Source: Enterococcus mundtii
GTDB lineage: Bacteria > Bacillota > Bacilli > Lactobacillales > Enterococcaceae
NCBI RefSeq assembly: GCF_003957375.1
Contig: NZ_CP025473.1
Coordinates: 1,327,501 to 1,391,500, forward strand
DNA: 64,000 nucleotides
Direction: 5' to 3'
The stretch's first letter is position 1. The number at the start of each line of letters is the position of its first letter. The notes under the pieces are model-generated. The model worked only from the letters and a program-made list of their open reading frames with translations, ran no database searches and was not told where the DNA came from. This document shows, in pieces, positions 49,009-58,017 of the stretch. The position numbers were made by a program, and so were the translations under genes.

Positions 49009-49683
49009 TTATAATTCATCACGATTCGTGGCTACTTTACCGAGTACGACTGGTAAATTACCATTGCGAACACGTATTTGATCAATGATTTCTTTTTCCT
49101 GCTGTTGATTTTGCAAGAGAAGAATATAGCGTAACTCGTACAAGCTCCCCATTGTCGTTGTTCGCACAGAACTGAGATGATGCGTATACGTATACTTCTC
49201 AAAAATATCGGTAAACAGTTCAGGGTAGTCTAAATCTTCTGGAATCGTTACCTTCAATTCTCGCTCAGCTACATTATTCTGATTGCCAAAAGATGAAAGA
49301 TAAAGCAGTAGTAAAAAGAGCGCGACGATAACTGAGAATATCACCACGTATGCAACGTAGCCCATCCCTGTAGCAATCCCGATGCCCATCGACCAAAAAA
49401 TACTAGTGATTTCTCTTGAACCACCGGCAACCGAACGAAAGCGAATCAGACTGAAGGCACCGACGACCGCCAAGCCTGTTCCAAGATTGCCATTGACCAA
49501 CATGATGACTGATTGAACCAGTATCGGCAAAACAGCGACGGTAACAACAAAACTTTTCGTATAGACGTTACGTTGCATATGGATAATTGCAACTAATAAC
49601 CCTAAAACTAATGAAGTGGCGATACAAATCAATAATTCTTTAGGTTGAATGGTTGTCCCTGATTCGATTAAACTAGATAGCAT
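49009..49683 (-). CDS. DUF4956 membrane protein
   Basis: This 224-residue protein has about four transmembrane segments in its first 135 residues, the family signature AVVGAFSLIRFRSVAGGSRE near residue 75, and a soluble C-terminal domain (LKVTIPEDLDYPELFTDIFE). DUF4956 proteins typically occur next to VTC-domain genes. The function is unknown; a role in membrane handling of polyphosphate or surface polymer is speculation. It overlaps the VTC gene by 11 bases and has AAAGGAGAG within it. Confidence 0.8.
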   Translation of the reverse strand: MLSSLIESGTTIQPKELLICIATSLVLGLLVAIIHMQRNVYTKSFVVTVAVLPILVQSVIMLVNGNLGTGLAVVGAFSLIRFRSVAGGSREITSIFWSMGIGIATGMGYVAYVVIFSVIVALFLLLLYLSSFGNQNNVAERELKVTIPEDLDYPELFTDIFEKYTYTHHLSSVRTTTMGSLYELRYILLLQNQQQEKEIIDQIRVRNGNLPVVLGKVATNRDEL

Positions 49684-50396
49684 GATTCTTTCTCTCCTTT
49701 GTCTGAATGAATAAATGTCGCTGATACGTTTCTGCGTATTTTGAAAAGCTCCCTTTTCTTAGCTGATAATCGTTCAACAGCTCCACAAACCACAAGGGAT
49801 ACGCCCCTAGCGCTTTCACTTCCATCAATATGCCAATCTCAGGAGCAACCAAAGTCTCTTTCCCTGTGATTGATAGATCCAAATTGGTACTGCGAAAACG
49901 GATGTTCTGATCAAACGTCACACGAAAATCTGTATCTGATGTGCCAAATAGCGACATTCGTTCATAAATAATCATTGTTTTAGGCGACAAATCTGGATTT
50001 CTTTTGAACAACCAATTCACTTCCTGTGGGATTTGTTCGTCTTCATTCTTGAGAAAATATTTTTGATCAAGCCATTGCAGATACTCAGCATAAGTGAGTG
50101 GCATTCTTCTTTTATAGACGATTCCGTTGACCTTCTTTTTGATTTCTAGAAAGACCATCGATGTCTTCTGCGGTATGTCATAGCTTCTTACTCTGAATTT
50201 TTCTTTGTATTTTGGTTTCGTCATAGAATTGGTAATGAAGCGATCGTCAGGTGTATCAAAATACAAGGATAAAATAGTATGCAGCCCGTATTCGTCGATC
50301 TGCATCTGTTTTTTCAGGTCTTTAAAAAAAATGGAACTGTGCCGTTGGGATCAGATATTTTGTTTCTTTGCGTTGGAATACATTTTTTAATTTCAT
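49673..50396 (-). pseudogene. VTC-domain (polyphosphate polymerase-like) protein, frameshifted at a T8 tract
   Basis: The frame from the ATG at 50396 (after AGGAGGAAG) reads FQRKETKYLIPTAQFHFF and stops. Taking one T out of the run of eight (plus-strand A 50324-50331) continues KDLKKQMQIDEYGLHTILSL into the intact 49673-50305 frame. The 240-residue composite has the VTC tunnel residues: RKETKY, LYFDTPDD, EKFRVRSYD, FLEIKKKVNGIVYKRR and a late ILMEVKALGAYP. VTC domains make or handle polyphosphate on the cytoplasmic face. The slip at a homopolymer could be phase variation or a sequencing error. Confidence 0.78.
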
Positions 50397-50444
50397 TTTC
50401 TTCCTCCTGTCGTATCAAGTGATGTCACCTAGCATACAAAGGTT

Positions 50445-50477
50445 AACTTAAATGGAACTTAATCCGAAATTTAAGTT
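50445..50477. promoter_or_regulatory. candidate response-regulator box with 11-bp-phased repeats
   Basis: AACTTAA at 50445-50451 and 50456-50462 and AATTTAA at 50468-50474 repeat about every 11 bases, one helical turn. AACTTAAAT and ATTTAAGTT also form an inverted pair. The box lies between the divergent VTC operon and the two-component system, where an OmpR-type regulator would bind. Confidence 0.5.
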
Positions 50478-50537
50478 TTGTTTATGCTTATCATGGTAAA
50501 ATCAACTTATATGGTGAAAACAATAGAGGTGGAATGT

Positions 50538-51212
50538 ATGATTAAATTATTAGTGGTCGAAGATGATCATGTATTGTCAGATAATATCAAAGAGATCATT
50601 TCTGAGATCGGTGAAGTGAGCCAAGTCTATGACGGCAGCGAAGGCTTATATGAATTGGAATCTGGTGTTTATGATCTAGCAGTTCTTGATTTGATGATCC
50701 CTGAAATTAATGGATATGAAATATTAGCGCATCTTCGGAAAAAGAACATCTTGACCCCTGTGCTGATCTTGACAGCTAAAGATGGCTTAGAAGACAAAAT
50801 TGAAGGTTTTGAACGTGGTGCCGATGACTATTTGACCAAACCATTTTATCGTGAAGAATTACTGATGCGGATCAAAGCATTATTGAAACGTTCACTCGGA
50901 CTCTTCAGTGAACATATATTGGAGTATCAGGGAATCATCTGTGACTTACAACAAAATACCGTCGAATACAAGAAACAACTACTTCCGATCCAAGGGAAAG
51001 AATTTGAGTTGCTTGTTTATTTCTTGCAAAATAAAGGGATCATCTTGACGAAAGAGCAGATTTTCGACCGTATCTGGGGCTTTGATTCTGACACGACGAT
51101 CACTGTCGTAGAAGTCTATATGAGCAATCTTAGAAAACATCTTCGAGTGAACGGCTTGGATAAAGAAATCAAAACATTGCGTAATGTCGGCTATATCTTA
51201 CAGGGAGAGTGA
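50538..51212 (+). CDS. OmpR/PhoB-family response regulator
   Basis: This 224-residue regulator has a receiver domain (KLLVVEDDHVLSDNI; phospho-Asp in DLAVLDLMIPEINGYE near residue 51; Lys in DYLTKPFYREELL) and a C-terminal winged-helix DNA-binding domain (GKEFELLVYFLQN, VVEVYMSNLRKHL, IKTLRNVGYIL). The ATG at 50538 follows AGAGGTGG; a longer frame to 50478 has no site. The histidine kinase gene follows after four bases. The divergent surface locus is the likely target. Confidence 0.93.
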   Translation: MIKLLVVEDDHVLSDNIKEIISEIGEVSQVYDGSEGLYELESGVYDLAVLDLMIPEINGYEILAHLRKKNILTPVLILTAKDGLEDKIEGFERGADDYLTKPFYREELLMRIKALLKRSLGLFSEHILEYQGIICDLQQNTVEYKKQLLPIQGKEFELLVYFLQNKGIILTKEQIFDRIWGFDSDTTITVVEVYMSNLRKHLRVNGLDKEIKTLRNVGYILQGE

Positions 51213-51216
51213 GGCG

Positions 51217-52568
51217 ATGACAGACAGTATTTTCAATCAACAACGTACAAAACTTTTTGCAGCCAATGTGACCGCCTTTGCCTTGATTTTTCTTTTGCTT
51301 GGAGGAATCATTCTACAATTATTGAATCAGTCAGCCTATCGTGAGACCGACCTGATGTTGAAGAATGTCTCAATGAACTCCCATATGGTGCAACTAGAAA
51401 TCGAACGTTATCAAAAGGGAGACCCTTTTTTCAACGCCCAGATCCCCCCCGTCAAACAGAGTCACTACTTGAAGGAGATCGTTTCAATACTCAAGTGATC
51501 TTGTGGTCGGCATCAGGTGAAGTATTGAATAAAGAAACCATTGGTGGTCGTTTTAATCAAATCGAAGGGATCAAGTTGGATACGAGTCAGTTAGATACGA
51601 TCCAAAATATTGAACTGGTGCAAGCTGACCAAGGAACGCCCCTTTATTTTCGATCGATTACTAAAAAAGCAACAAACCAAGGAGCAGTTGCCTACGTCCA
51701 AGTGTTAGAAAATACCAATCAAATCAACTCCTCTCTTCGAACATTCCAAACGATTTTGATTCTTTGTATGATCGTCTTTTGGTTAGGTTCCATTGGTGTC
51801 AGCTATTATTTGTCTAAGCTCAACATGCGTCCGATCTTAGCATCATGGCGCCGACAAAGAGAATTTGTGGAAAATGCTTCCCATGAATTGCGAACACCTC
51901 TAACAATTATCCAAAACAGTTTGGAACATCTATTCACTAAACCAAACCATACGATCATCGAAGAATCTGAAAGTATTGCGCAAGCATTGTCTGAAACAAG
52001 ACGTCTGACTGGCTTGACTTCTGATTTATTGACCTTAGCACGAAGCGATTCGAGTCAAGATACGCTCGCAAAGCAAGAACTACAAACAAAGGGATTTATC
52101 ACTGAATTGATTAAACCTTTCCAAGAGATGGCAACGATTGATCAAAAAGGATTTTTAGTCGATAACCAAGCAGACATGAGCGTTTTAGCTGATCCGAAAA
52201 AAATCCATCAAGTATTAGTCATTTTGCTAGATAACGCACTCAAATACACGAGTGAACACGACGAGATCATTGTCACATCAGCTAGCACCAATAAAGATTG
52301 GGTGATCCATGTCAAAAATACAGGTCCTGCAATCAGTGACGAAGATAAAAACCGGATTTTTGATCGCTTTTACCGTGAAGACCAAGCTCGTTCAAAGGAA
52401 ACGGGTGGCTATGGACTCGGCTTAGCAATCGCAAAACAATTGATCGAGCAACACAAGGGACAATTGACTGTGTCAGATCACCTGCCAGTGGGTGTGGATT
52501 TCAAGATCCAGTTACCCATCAAATCATCATTTAGTGACACGCGAAAAGACACTTTGAACCATAGCTGA
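51217..52568 (+). pseudogene. sensor histidine kinase, frameshifted at a C7 tract
   Basis: The composite product is 450 residues. It has a transmembrane helix near 15-38, an extracytoplasmic sensor region, a second helix near 180, then H-box VENASHELRTPLTIIQNSLE, N-box VILLDNALKYT and G-box GGYGLGLAIAKQLIEQHKG. The run of seven C at 51444-51450 is one base short, so frame 51217-51498 ends soon after and the rest is open from about 51495. Adding one C joins NAQIPP to RQTESLLEGDRFNTQVILWS. The truncation removes the whole catalytic core unless the tract slips back. Confidence 0.85.
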
Positions 52569-52592
52569 TGCTACGTCAGAGTGTCTTTTTTA
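52544..52592 (+). terminator. terminator after the two-component system
   Basis: AAAAGACACT (52544-52553) pairs with AGTGTCTTTTT (52580-52590) with an inner TGA/TCA stem. It overlaps the kinase stop codon. Confidence 0.75.
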
Positions 52593-52773
52593 TTGATTTA
52601 GTTTTTAGTATTCAGTGAATGATTGTAGTAAAATAAGACGAGGATCACAAGTAACAGTTGCCCTTCATCGCTCCCCTATCAGACTAATACATTTGGGTAG
52701 GCAGAAGCAATCTTTCCAGAAATACACTAGTTCCTGTTCCCATGATTTTAGATACGAAATGGAGGTTTTTTGC

Positions 52774-53772
52774 ATGGATGTCAAAACAAGAAAACAGATA
52801 CAAGAAAAGTTGAAACAACGAATGCTCCAGTTACCACCGATCTTCAATGAATTTTTGCAGGCGAACTCAAAAAAATTATCATTAGCCAGTCGCTATGAAT
52901 ATGCAAAAGATTTCCATTTATTTACAGATTACTTACGAAAAACGCATAAACAAGAAATAAATGATCAGTTGATCATCCAATTGGAAAAACAAGTCTATCT
53001 TAATTTTTTAAGTGAAGTTTACCTTCACACGCGAGCTTTTCATACAGCTGCTGCACAAGAAACACAACAGCAATTCAAAAATGGTTACTACGGGATCTCT
53101 CGTAAGCAATATGCTTTGAATCATTTTCTACGCTTTTTGTATGAAAAAGGCCTTGTTGAAAAAGAGATTTCCTTATTAGGGGATAGTTTACCAGAAACTA
53201 CCTCTGCCGCTCCCCGTTACATCGACGCTTCTTTATTAAGTAATTTTGACTCGCTTTTCGTTCCTGAAAAAGGTTTTAATTCTCCACGGGAAGCACTTTT
53301 TGAACAAAAAAATCGTGCAAGAAATCTGGCAATCGTGGCTGTTCTCCTCTATTGTGGCTTGAAAATCCATGAAGTCGTTGAATTAAAATGGAAAAATATT
53401 GATATGAAGAAACAGATTCTAGTTGTAGATCGGAAAGCGAATCGTTTGGAGCGAGTACCTATTCCAAATGAAGCCCTTCCGATACTTGCGAATTATGCCA
53501 ACCAACATAAAAATGGTGCATCTGGAGAATCCTATGTTTTCCGCTCTTCACACGATGAACAAATCTCGCCTCGCACGATTCGCCAAATCCTTGATCGGAT
53601 CACGGTGTACAAAAACGTTTCACCGGAATTGTGTCGGAAAACTTTCCGTTACTATACTGAATTATACTTAGGCGACAAAGATGCAGTGAATTATCTCTGT
53701 GGCAATCGCTATGTACGTCCACACTCATTTGAAGAAATCTACGAGAAAATGCGTGACTTCTCCTATCGTTGA
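52774..53772 (+). CDS. tyrosine recombinase-fold protein with altered catalytic residues
   Basis: This 332-residue protein has an N-terminal core-binding SAM-like domain (residues 1-150) and a C-terminal catalytic-fold domain similar to XerS/phage integrases. Aligning by eye, the first Arg is Lys (CGLKIHEVVELKW), the usual HxLRH is ELCRK (SPELCRKTF), the LGH position reads CGN, and the C-terminal Tyr may be EEIYEKM. Strand transfer is therefore doubtful. The ATG at 52774 follows GGAGG; a longer frame reaches 52615. There is no att site or phage gene beside it. Confidence 0.75.
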   Translation: MDVKTRKQIQEKLKQRMLQLPPIFNEFLQANSKKLSLASRYEYAKDFHLFTDYLRKTHKQEINDQLIIQLEKQVYLNFLSEVYLHTRAFHTAAAQETQQQFKNGYYGISRKQYALNHFLRFLYEKGLVEKEISLLGDSLPETTSAAPRYIDASLLSNFDSLFVPEKGFNSPREALFEQKNRARNLAIVAVLLYCGLKIHEVVELKWKNIDMKKQILVVDRKANRLERVPIPNEALPILANYANQHKNGASGESYVFRSSHDEQISPRTIRQILDRITVYKNVSPELCRKTFRYYTELYLGDKDAVNYLCGNRYVRPHSFEEIYEKMRDFSYR

Positions 53773-54388
53773 ATCGTTCAATGATCTATGAAATCATCGC
53801 ATAGAAAGTTCGCTACATCGCTTTGTTTCTTCACTTTCTATGCGATCTATTTCTTGTTAAAGAATTTATTAACTGACAAGTATCCTCACTTAAATTTTTT
53901 AAAAACGATCAAGTTGCTTTTGTCTTCTTTCTTGAAATAAGGTTATCGTAACTGTTCATTTTACATTGACTGATTCTTGCTTAGCATTTTGATCAGAATT
54001 TTTATTGCGCTTATTCTCAAATGTACCGACTGCTTTACGATGCTCTTCGATTTACATTTTTTCATTCCTTTTCAATACAGCTGATTAATTCAAATAGTAT
54101 ATCTATTATTTTCGTTTATCTTATTAAAAAAGTAACTGATTATAAGTACAGTTTTTTGAAAAAAAATGATTGATAAATCCTTTATAAAAAGCGAGTGGTC
54201 AAGCATTTTCTCAAAAAAAAAACCTTACGTCACCTCATGTGGATATTGCACATTTTTCATCCAATGTGCCCTCTCAATCCAAAAGATAACTTTACATTTA
54301 GGTTTTTCTGTTATTTAGATTGTGGATATGCTATCATATTTTAAGACTTTGTACATTTATTAACAAATTTATTTATGGAGCGTGAAAG
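53773..54388. other. AT-rich 600-bp gap with hairpin and small coding remnant
   Basis: A hairpin with 12-bp perfect arms CGCATAGAAAGT (53798-53809) and ACTTTCTATGCG (53833-53844) follows the recombinase gene and may be its terminator, though no strong T-run follows. On the minus strand near 53957-54050 a frame EEHRKAVGTFENKRNKNSDQ ends in TGA and looks like the end of a lost small gene. A promoter-like TGCTATCAT near 54330 precedes the adenylating enzyme. I see nothing else. Confidence 0.45.
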
Positions 54389-55918
54389 ATGGAAACAATC
54401 GACTATACCCCACTTAATCTTTATACGAATTTTCAAGAAGCTGCTGAACGCACACCTGATGTCCCAATGATTTTTGATCAGACATTAGTGGCTTTTCCGG
54501 AGCTTGGTTTTAAAAGCACTTACAGCGAATGTCATGAATTAGTAGTAACACGTGCCTATCAACTGGCTAGTTTAGGTGTGACACTTGGTGACAAGATCAT
54601 GATCTACAAAAGCTCTGCTTTTGATACCTACTTGATGGCCGTTGCTGCCTCTTATCTAGGTGCAATTCCTGTCATGCCTTCCTACCATTTACCAACAAGT
54701 ACTTTAGAAGTATTTGTTGATCGTTTGGAAGATCCTTTTATCTTATTTGACGAAGTTACAAGTGAACGCGTTACAGGCATCACTAACGGCACGAAGAGCA
54801 AACAATTGGCTGTCGCTGATTTGCTCAAACAACCCGCAACTCCTGTGGCACAAAAGAAATTAGATAATGATGAAATCTCTTATATGACTCACACTTCAGG
54901 CACGACCGGCATTCCTAAATTGATTTGCCACTCTGCACATTCAATGGGCTGGCGGACAAAGTGGCAAAAAACGGTATTTACTAAGATCACCGAGAAGAAA
55001 TTAGTCGCTTTTCATATTTCGCCGGTTCATTCACGATTCAACATCGGCATCTCTTCTCTTATGGCAATGGGCTTTCCGATGATGCCAATCGCAGATCCTC
55101 AAGGTGAACATGTGGTAAAACTGTTATTAGAGAATCCGCCAATTGCTTTAGAGACACATCCAAATAACTTTGTTCAGTGGAGTTTCACTGCTAGAGAGCA
55201 TCCAGAAGCTTTTTCAGGTATTCGCTACTACCACTCTACATTTGATGCCATCAACAATCAGACAATGGAAGTATTCCTTCAAACGTCAGCAACAAAAGAA
55301 GCAATCTTTTTGCAAGTCTACGGACAAAGTGAATGTGGACCAATGATTTTGAAAGCTCATACGTTGGAGAGCTTAAAAACAAGTGACGCACGTGATATGG
55401 GTGTCGGGTTAGGTGACTTGACCAAAGCAAGGATCACTGATGAAGAAGGCAATGAACTACCGGCGAACACAGATGGTCACATCCACTTGTTATCAAAAGG
55501 CCGTGCATTGACTTATTATAAAGAAGATGCTCGATTTCAAGAAAATGTGTATGGTGTTTGGTGGGATAGCGGCGATTATGGTTGTATCGATGAAAATGGC
55601 CATCTACATCTGAAAGATCGTCAAGTTGACTTGATCGATACGATCAATAGTACATTAGCGATCGAAGATTATTTGTTGGATTCATTGGAATTTTTAGCTG
55701 AAGTCGTCATCGTTCGTGATAAAGATAATTCACCACAACCAATCATTGCTTTAGCGCCGAATCAAGAGATGGATTGGGATCGTTGGTGGAACCAAGTCCA
55801 TGAATTGCCACGTTTGAACACACCGATCATTCGTGCTTACGAAGATATTCCAAGAACAGCAACCATGAAAGTCCAACGGTTACAAATTGAAAAGGAATTT
55901 AAAGAAGCAAATCAATAA
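54389..55918 (+). CDS. stand-alone adenylate-forming enzyme (acyl/aryl-AMP ligase family)
   Basis: This 509-residue enzyme activates a carboxylic acid as acyl-AMP. The P-loop motif is MTHTSGTTGIPK near residue 167, the A5-like motif QVYGQSECGPM near 312, A7/A8 VWWDSGDYGCIDENGHLHLK near 390, and the catalytic Lys probably lies in PRTATMKVQRL near the end. No carrier protein, condensation domain or CoA gene adjoins it. Whether it makes acyl-CoA, or is a free adenylase, cannot be told. It is monocistronic. Confidence 0.85.
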   Translation: METIDYTPLNLYTNFQEAAERTPDVPMIFDQTLVAFPELGFKSTYSECHELVVTRAYQLASLGVTLGDKIMIYKSSAFDTYLMAVAASYLGAIPVMPSYHLPTSTLEVFVDRLEDPFILFDEVTSERVTGITNGTKSKQLAVADLLKQPATPVAQKKLDNDEISYMTHTSGTTGIPKLICHSAHSMGWRTKWQKTVFTKITEKKLVAFHISPVHSRFNIGISSLMAMGFPMMPIADPQGEHVVKLLLENPPIALETHPNNFVQWSFTAREHPEAFSGIRYYHSTFDAINNQTMEVFLQTSATKEAIFLQVYGQSECGPMILKAHTLESLKTSDARDMGVGLGDLTKARITDEEGNELPANTDGHIHLLSKGRALTYYKEDARFQENVYGVWWDSGDYGCIDENGHLHLKDRQVDLIDTINSTLAIEDYLLDSLEFLAEVVIVRDKDNSPQPIIALAPNQEMDWDRWWNQVHELPRLNTPIIRAYEDIPRTATMKVQRLQIEKEFKEANQ

Positions 55919-56093
55919 TTATCTCCTCCAATAGTCCAGACAAGTACTTTTCCTGTAGTTAGGAAAGTGCTTGTTTTTTTGTATATAGATTTCTTTTCTT
56001 TTTTCTATATAAAGTGGCTGACTTGATAATCTGCCAATTGGCTGTTTTTCTTTTTATTCGAACAAGGTATACTCTTTTTGTGGAGGGATAAAA

Positions 56094-56900
56094 GTGAAAA
56101 AAATAGTAACGATTGGAGGATCTGATCCGTTTGCTGGTGGCGGCATACAGTCCGATTTAAAGACATTTGAAAACCATCATATTTTTGGGATGAGTGCATT
56201 GACCTGTATCGGAATGCTTGACTCAGATGGTTCGTTTATATTAGAGACGATCCCGCCTGAATGGTTAGCCAAGCAGCTAGATTCGATTCGATGTATGACA
56301 GATTTAGATGGCATAAAAATTGGCTTATTACATTCATTGGAAGCCATTGACGTTGTGAAGGATTTCCTTACATATTTTGAGGATGTTCCCATTGTGATCG
56401 ATCCTGTGTTTGCCTTTAAGGAAACAGCAAATACCTTGAATCAAGCTTATATGCAAAAAATGATACAGGAGTTATTTCCTTTTGCGGATGTATTGACCCC
56501 GAATTTGAAAGAAGCTTCCCTGCTTTATGGCCAACCCGTTCAAACTTTTCTCCAAATGACCGATTGTGCAAAATATATCCATTCACTAGGTGCTAGGAAC
56601 GTAGTGATCAAAGGTGGTACTGGGATTATCGGTAACAAAGCATTGGATGTTTTATTCAACGGAAATGAAACAATCTCATTTAGACGGGAAAAGTTAGACG
56701 AACAGACTGTCAACGGTGCAGGATGTACATTTGCTTCCGCGATTGCCGCAAATCTGGTCTTAGATTATCCTTTGGCGGATGCTGTTGCCCGGAGTAAGGC
56801 TTTTGTTTATGACTGTATCTTGAACGGTGTCATGATGAATGATCAAACAGGAAGTGTTTGGTCAAAAGGAAAAGGAGTGGAAATAACGAATGAATACTAA
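56094..56900 (+). CDS. pyridoxine / hydroxymethylpyrimidine kinase (ThiD/PdxK family)
   Basis: This 268-residue ribokinase-superfamily enzyme starts with GGSDPFAGGGIQSDLKTF, has DPVFAF near residue 100, LTPNLKEASLLYG near 130 and an anion-hole motif VNGAGCTFASAIAANL near 205 (GAGC instead of the common GTGC). It phosphorylates pyridoxine or HMP. The start is GTG at 56094 after TGGAGGG. The following ECF S component overlaps its end, so uptake and trapping of the same vitamin is likely. I favour vitamin B6 by context but cannot exclude HMP. Confidence 0.85.
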   Translation: MKKIVTIGGSDPFAGGGIQSDLKTFENHHIFGMSALTCIGMLDSDGSFILETIPPEWLAKQLDSIRCMTDLDGIKIGLLHSLEAIDVVKDFLTYFEDVPIVIDPVFAFKETANTLNQAYMQKMIQELFPFADVLTPNLKEASLLYGQPVQTFLQMTDCAKYIHSLGARNVVIKGGTGIIGNKALDVLFNGNETISFRREKLDEQTVNGAGCTFASAIAANLVLDYPLADAVARSKAFVYDCILNGVMMNDQTGSVWSKGKGVEITNEY

Positions 56901-57384
56901 AAAAATTGCGATTTATGCCATGTTGACGGCTTTAACTGTGGGGGTTTCTTTGGTCATCTTGATTCCAATACCTGGAACCAACGGATTTGTCACCTTATGT
57001 GAAGTTGGCATTTATACGGCAGCTGCTCTGTTTGGGCCGATGGGTGGATTGATTGTTGGTGCAGGAAGTGGTTTGTTTATTGATTTATTATCCGGCTATC
57101 CCCAATGGGCGATTTTCTCTTTATTGATCCATGGCTTACAAGGACTGGTTGCTGGCTATTTTGCGGGTAAAGGTTCTGTGCGTTGGGGCTTTGGTTTATC
57201 ACTTGGAACGATCATCATGGTTGCTGGCTACTTCTTTGCCAGTTGGCTGCTTTATGACTGGCCAGTCGGTATCGCATCGCTACCAAGTAATTTGCTCCAA
57301 AACATTGTCGGTATCGTGGTGGCAATCCCACTTACAAAGGCATTGATGCGTTTACCTCTGCAACAATCAACGGTAAAAAAATAA
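56890..57384 (+). CDS. ECF transporter substrate-binding S component (vitamin B6 or HMP)
   Basis: This 164-residue membrane protein has five to six hydrophobic segments, including [20 protein letters not shown], a feature of ECF S components that dock to the shared EcfAA'T module. It overlaps the kinase gene by 11 bases. The pairing suggests a B6 or hydroxymethylpyrimidine importer (PdxU/HmpT type). The energising module is not in the window. Confidence 0.8.
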   Translation: MNTKKIAIYAMLTALTVGVSLVILIPIPGTNGFVTLCEVGIYTAAALFGPMGGLIVGAGSGLFIDLLSGYPQWAIFSLLIHGLQGLVAGYFAGKGSVRWGFGLSLGTIIMVAGYFFASWLLYDWPVGIASLPSNLLQNIVGIVVAIPLTKALMRLPLQQSTVKK

Positions 57385-57404
57385 GTAAAAAGGATGAATT
57401 GAAA

Positions 57405-57953
57405 ATGGAAGTATCAAAAGACAGTTTCAAACAGCAATTATCTGAAATGGTTTCGGACGTTCTCAATGAAGCCAATCTTAAAGCGGGCGATCTATTCGTT
57501 GTAGGATGCAGTACCAGTGAAATTGTTGGTGGACATATTGGTAAAAACTCAAATGCAGAAATCGGGCAATGGGTCATCGAAACATTGAAAGAACGATTAG
57601 ATCCTCTTGACATTTCGTTAGCAGTCCAAGGTTGTGAACACCTTAATCGAGCATTAGTCGTCGAACGTCCAGTAGCCGAAAAGAAACAATTGGAGATCGT
57701 CTCTGTCATTCCGGCACTTCATGCAGGAGGTGCCTGCTCAGTTGCAGCATTTGAACAATTCAGCGATCCTGTCGAAGTGGAACATGTCGTTGCTCAAGCA
57801 GGAATCGACATCGGGGATACTGCGATCGGGATGCACATCAAACATGTTCAAGTGCCTGTACGTCCTCGTTCTAACACATTAGGTCATGCGCATGTCACTG
57901 CTTTACGGTCTCGTCCTAAATACATTGGGGGACCTCGCGCGCAATACGAATAA
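57405..57953 (+). CDS. DUF436 / TIGR01440-family protein
   Basis: This 182-residue soluble protein has the family traits [19 protein letters not shown] near residue 31, [14 protein letters not shown] near 72, CSVAAFEQF near 114 and a C-terminal [16 protein letters not shown]. The biochemical role is unknown. In related Lactobacillales it is often found after a ThiD-like kinase and ECF S gene, as here. The ATG at 57405 follows AAAAAGGA and is preferred over the TTG at 57399. Confidence 0.85.
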   Translation: MEVSKDSFKQQLSEMVSDVLNEANLKAGDLFVVGCSTSEIVGGHIGKNSNAEIGQWVIETLKERLDPLDISLAVQGCEHLNRALVVERPVAEKKQLEIVSVIPALHAGGACSVAAFEQFSDPVEVEHVVAQAGIDIGDTAIGMHIKHVQVPVRPRSNTLGHAHVTALRSRPKYIGGPRAQYE

Positions 57954-57954
57954 G

Positions 57955-58009
57955 AAAAAACTACGAACGAATAAGAGAGTTGTTCCCTTTCTTATGTTCG
58001 TAGTTTTTT
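57955..58009. terminator. bidirectional terminator
   Basis: AAAAAACTACGAAC (57955-57968) and GTTCGTAGTTTTTT (57996-58009) are perfect complements with an inner TAAGA/TCTTA stem. It serves the DUF436 gene and the convergent alpha-glucosidase. Confidence 0.88.
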
Positions 58010-58017
58010 CATGTCAG

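Noticed and set aside
53961-54065. 34-aa minus-strand ORF with AAAGGA
   Set aside because: A different frame of the same stretch looks more protein-like but has a stop right after its ATG. Neither can be defended as a gene, so it is noted only as a possible remnant.
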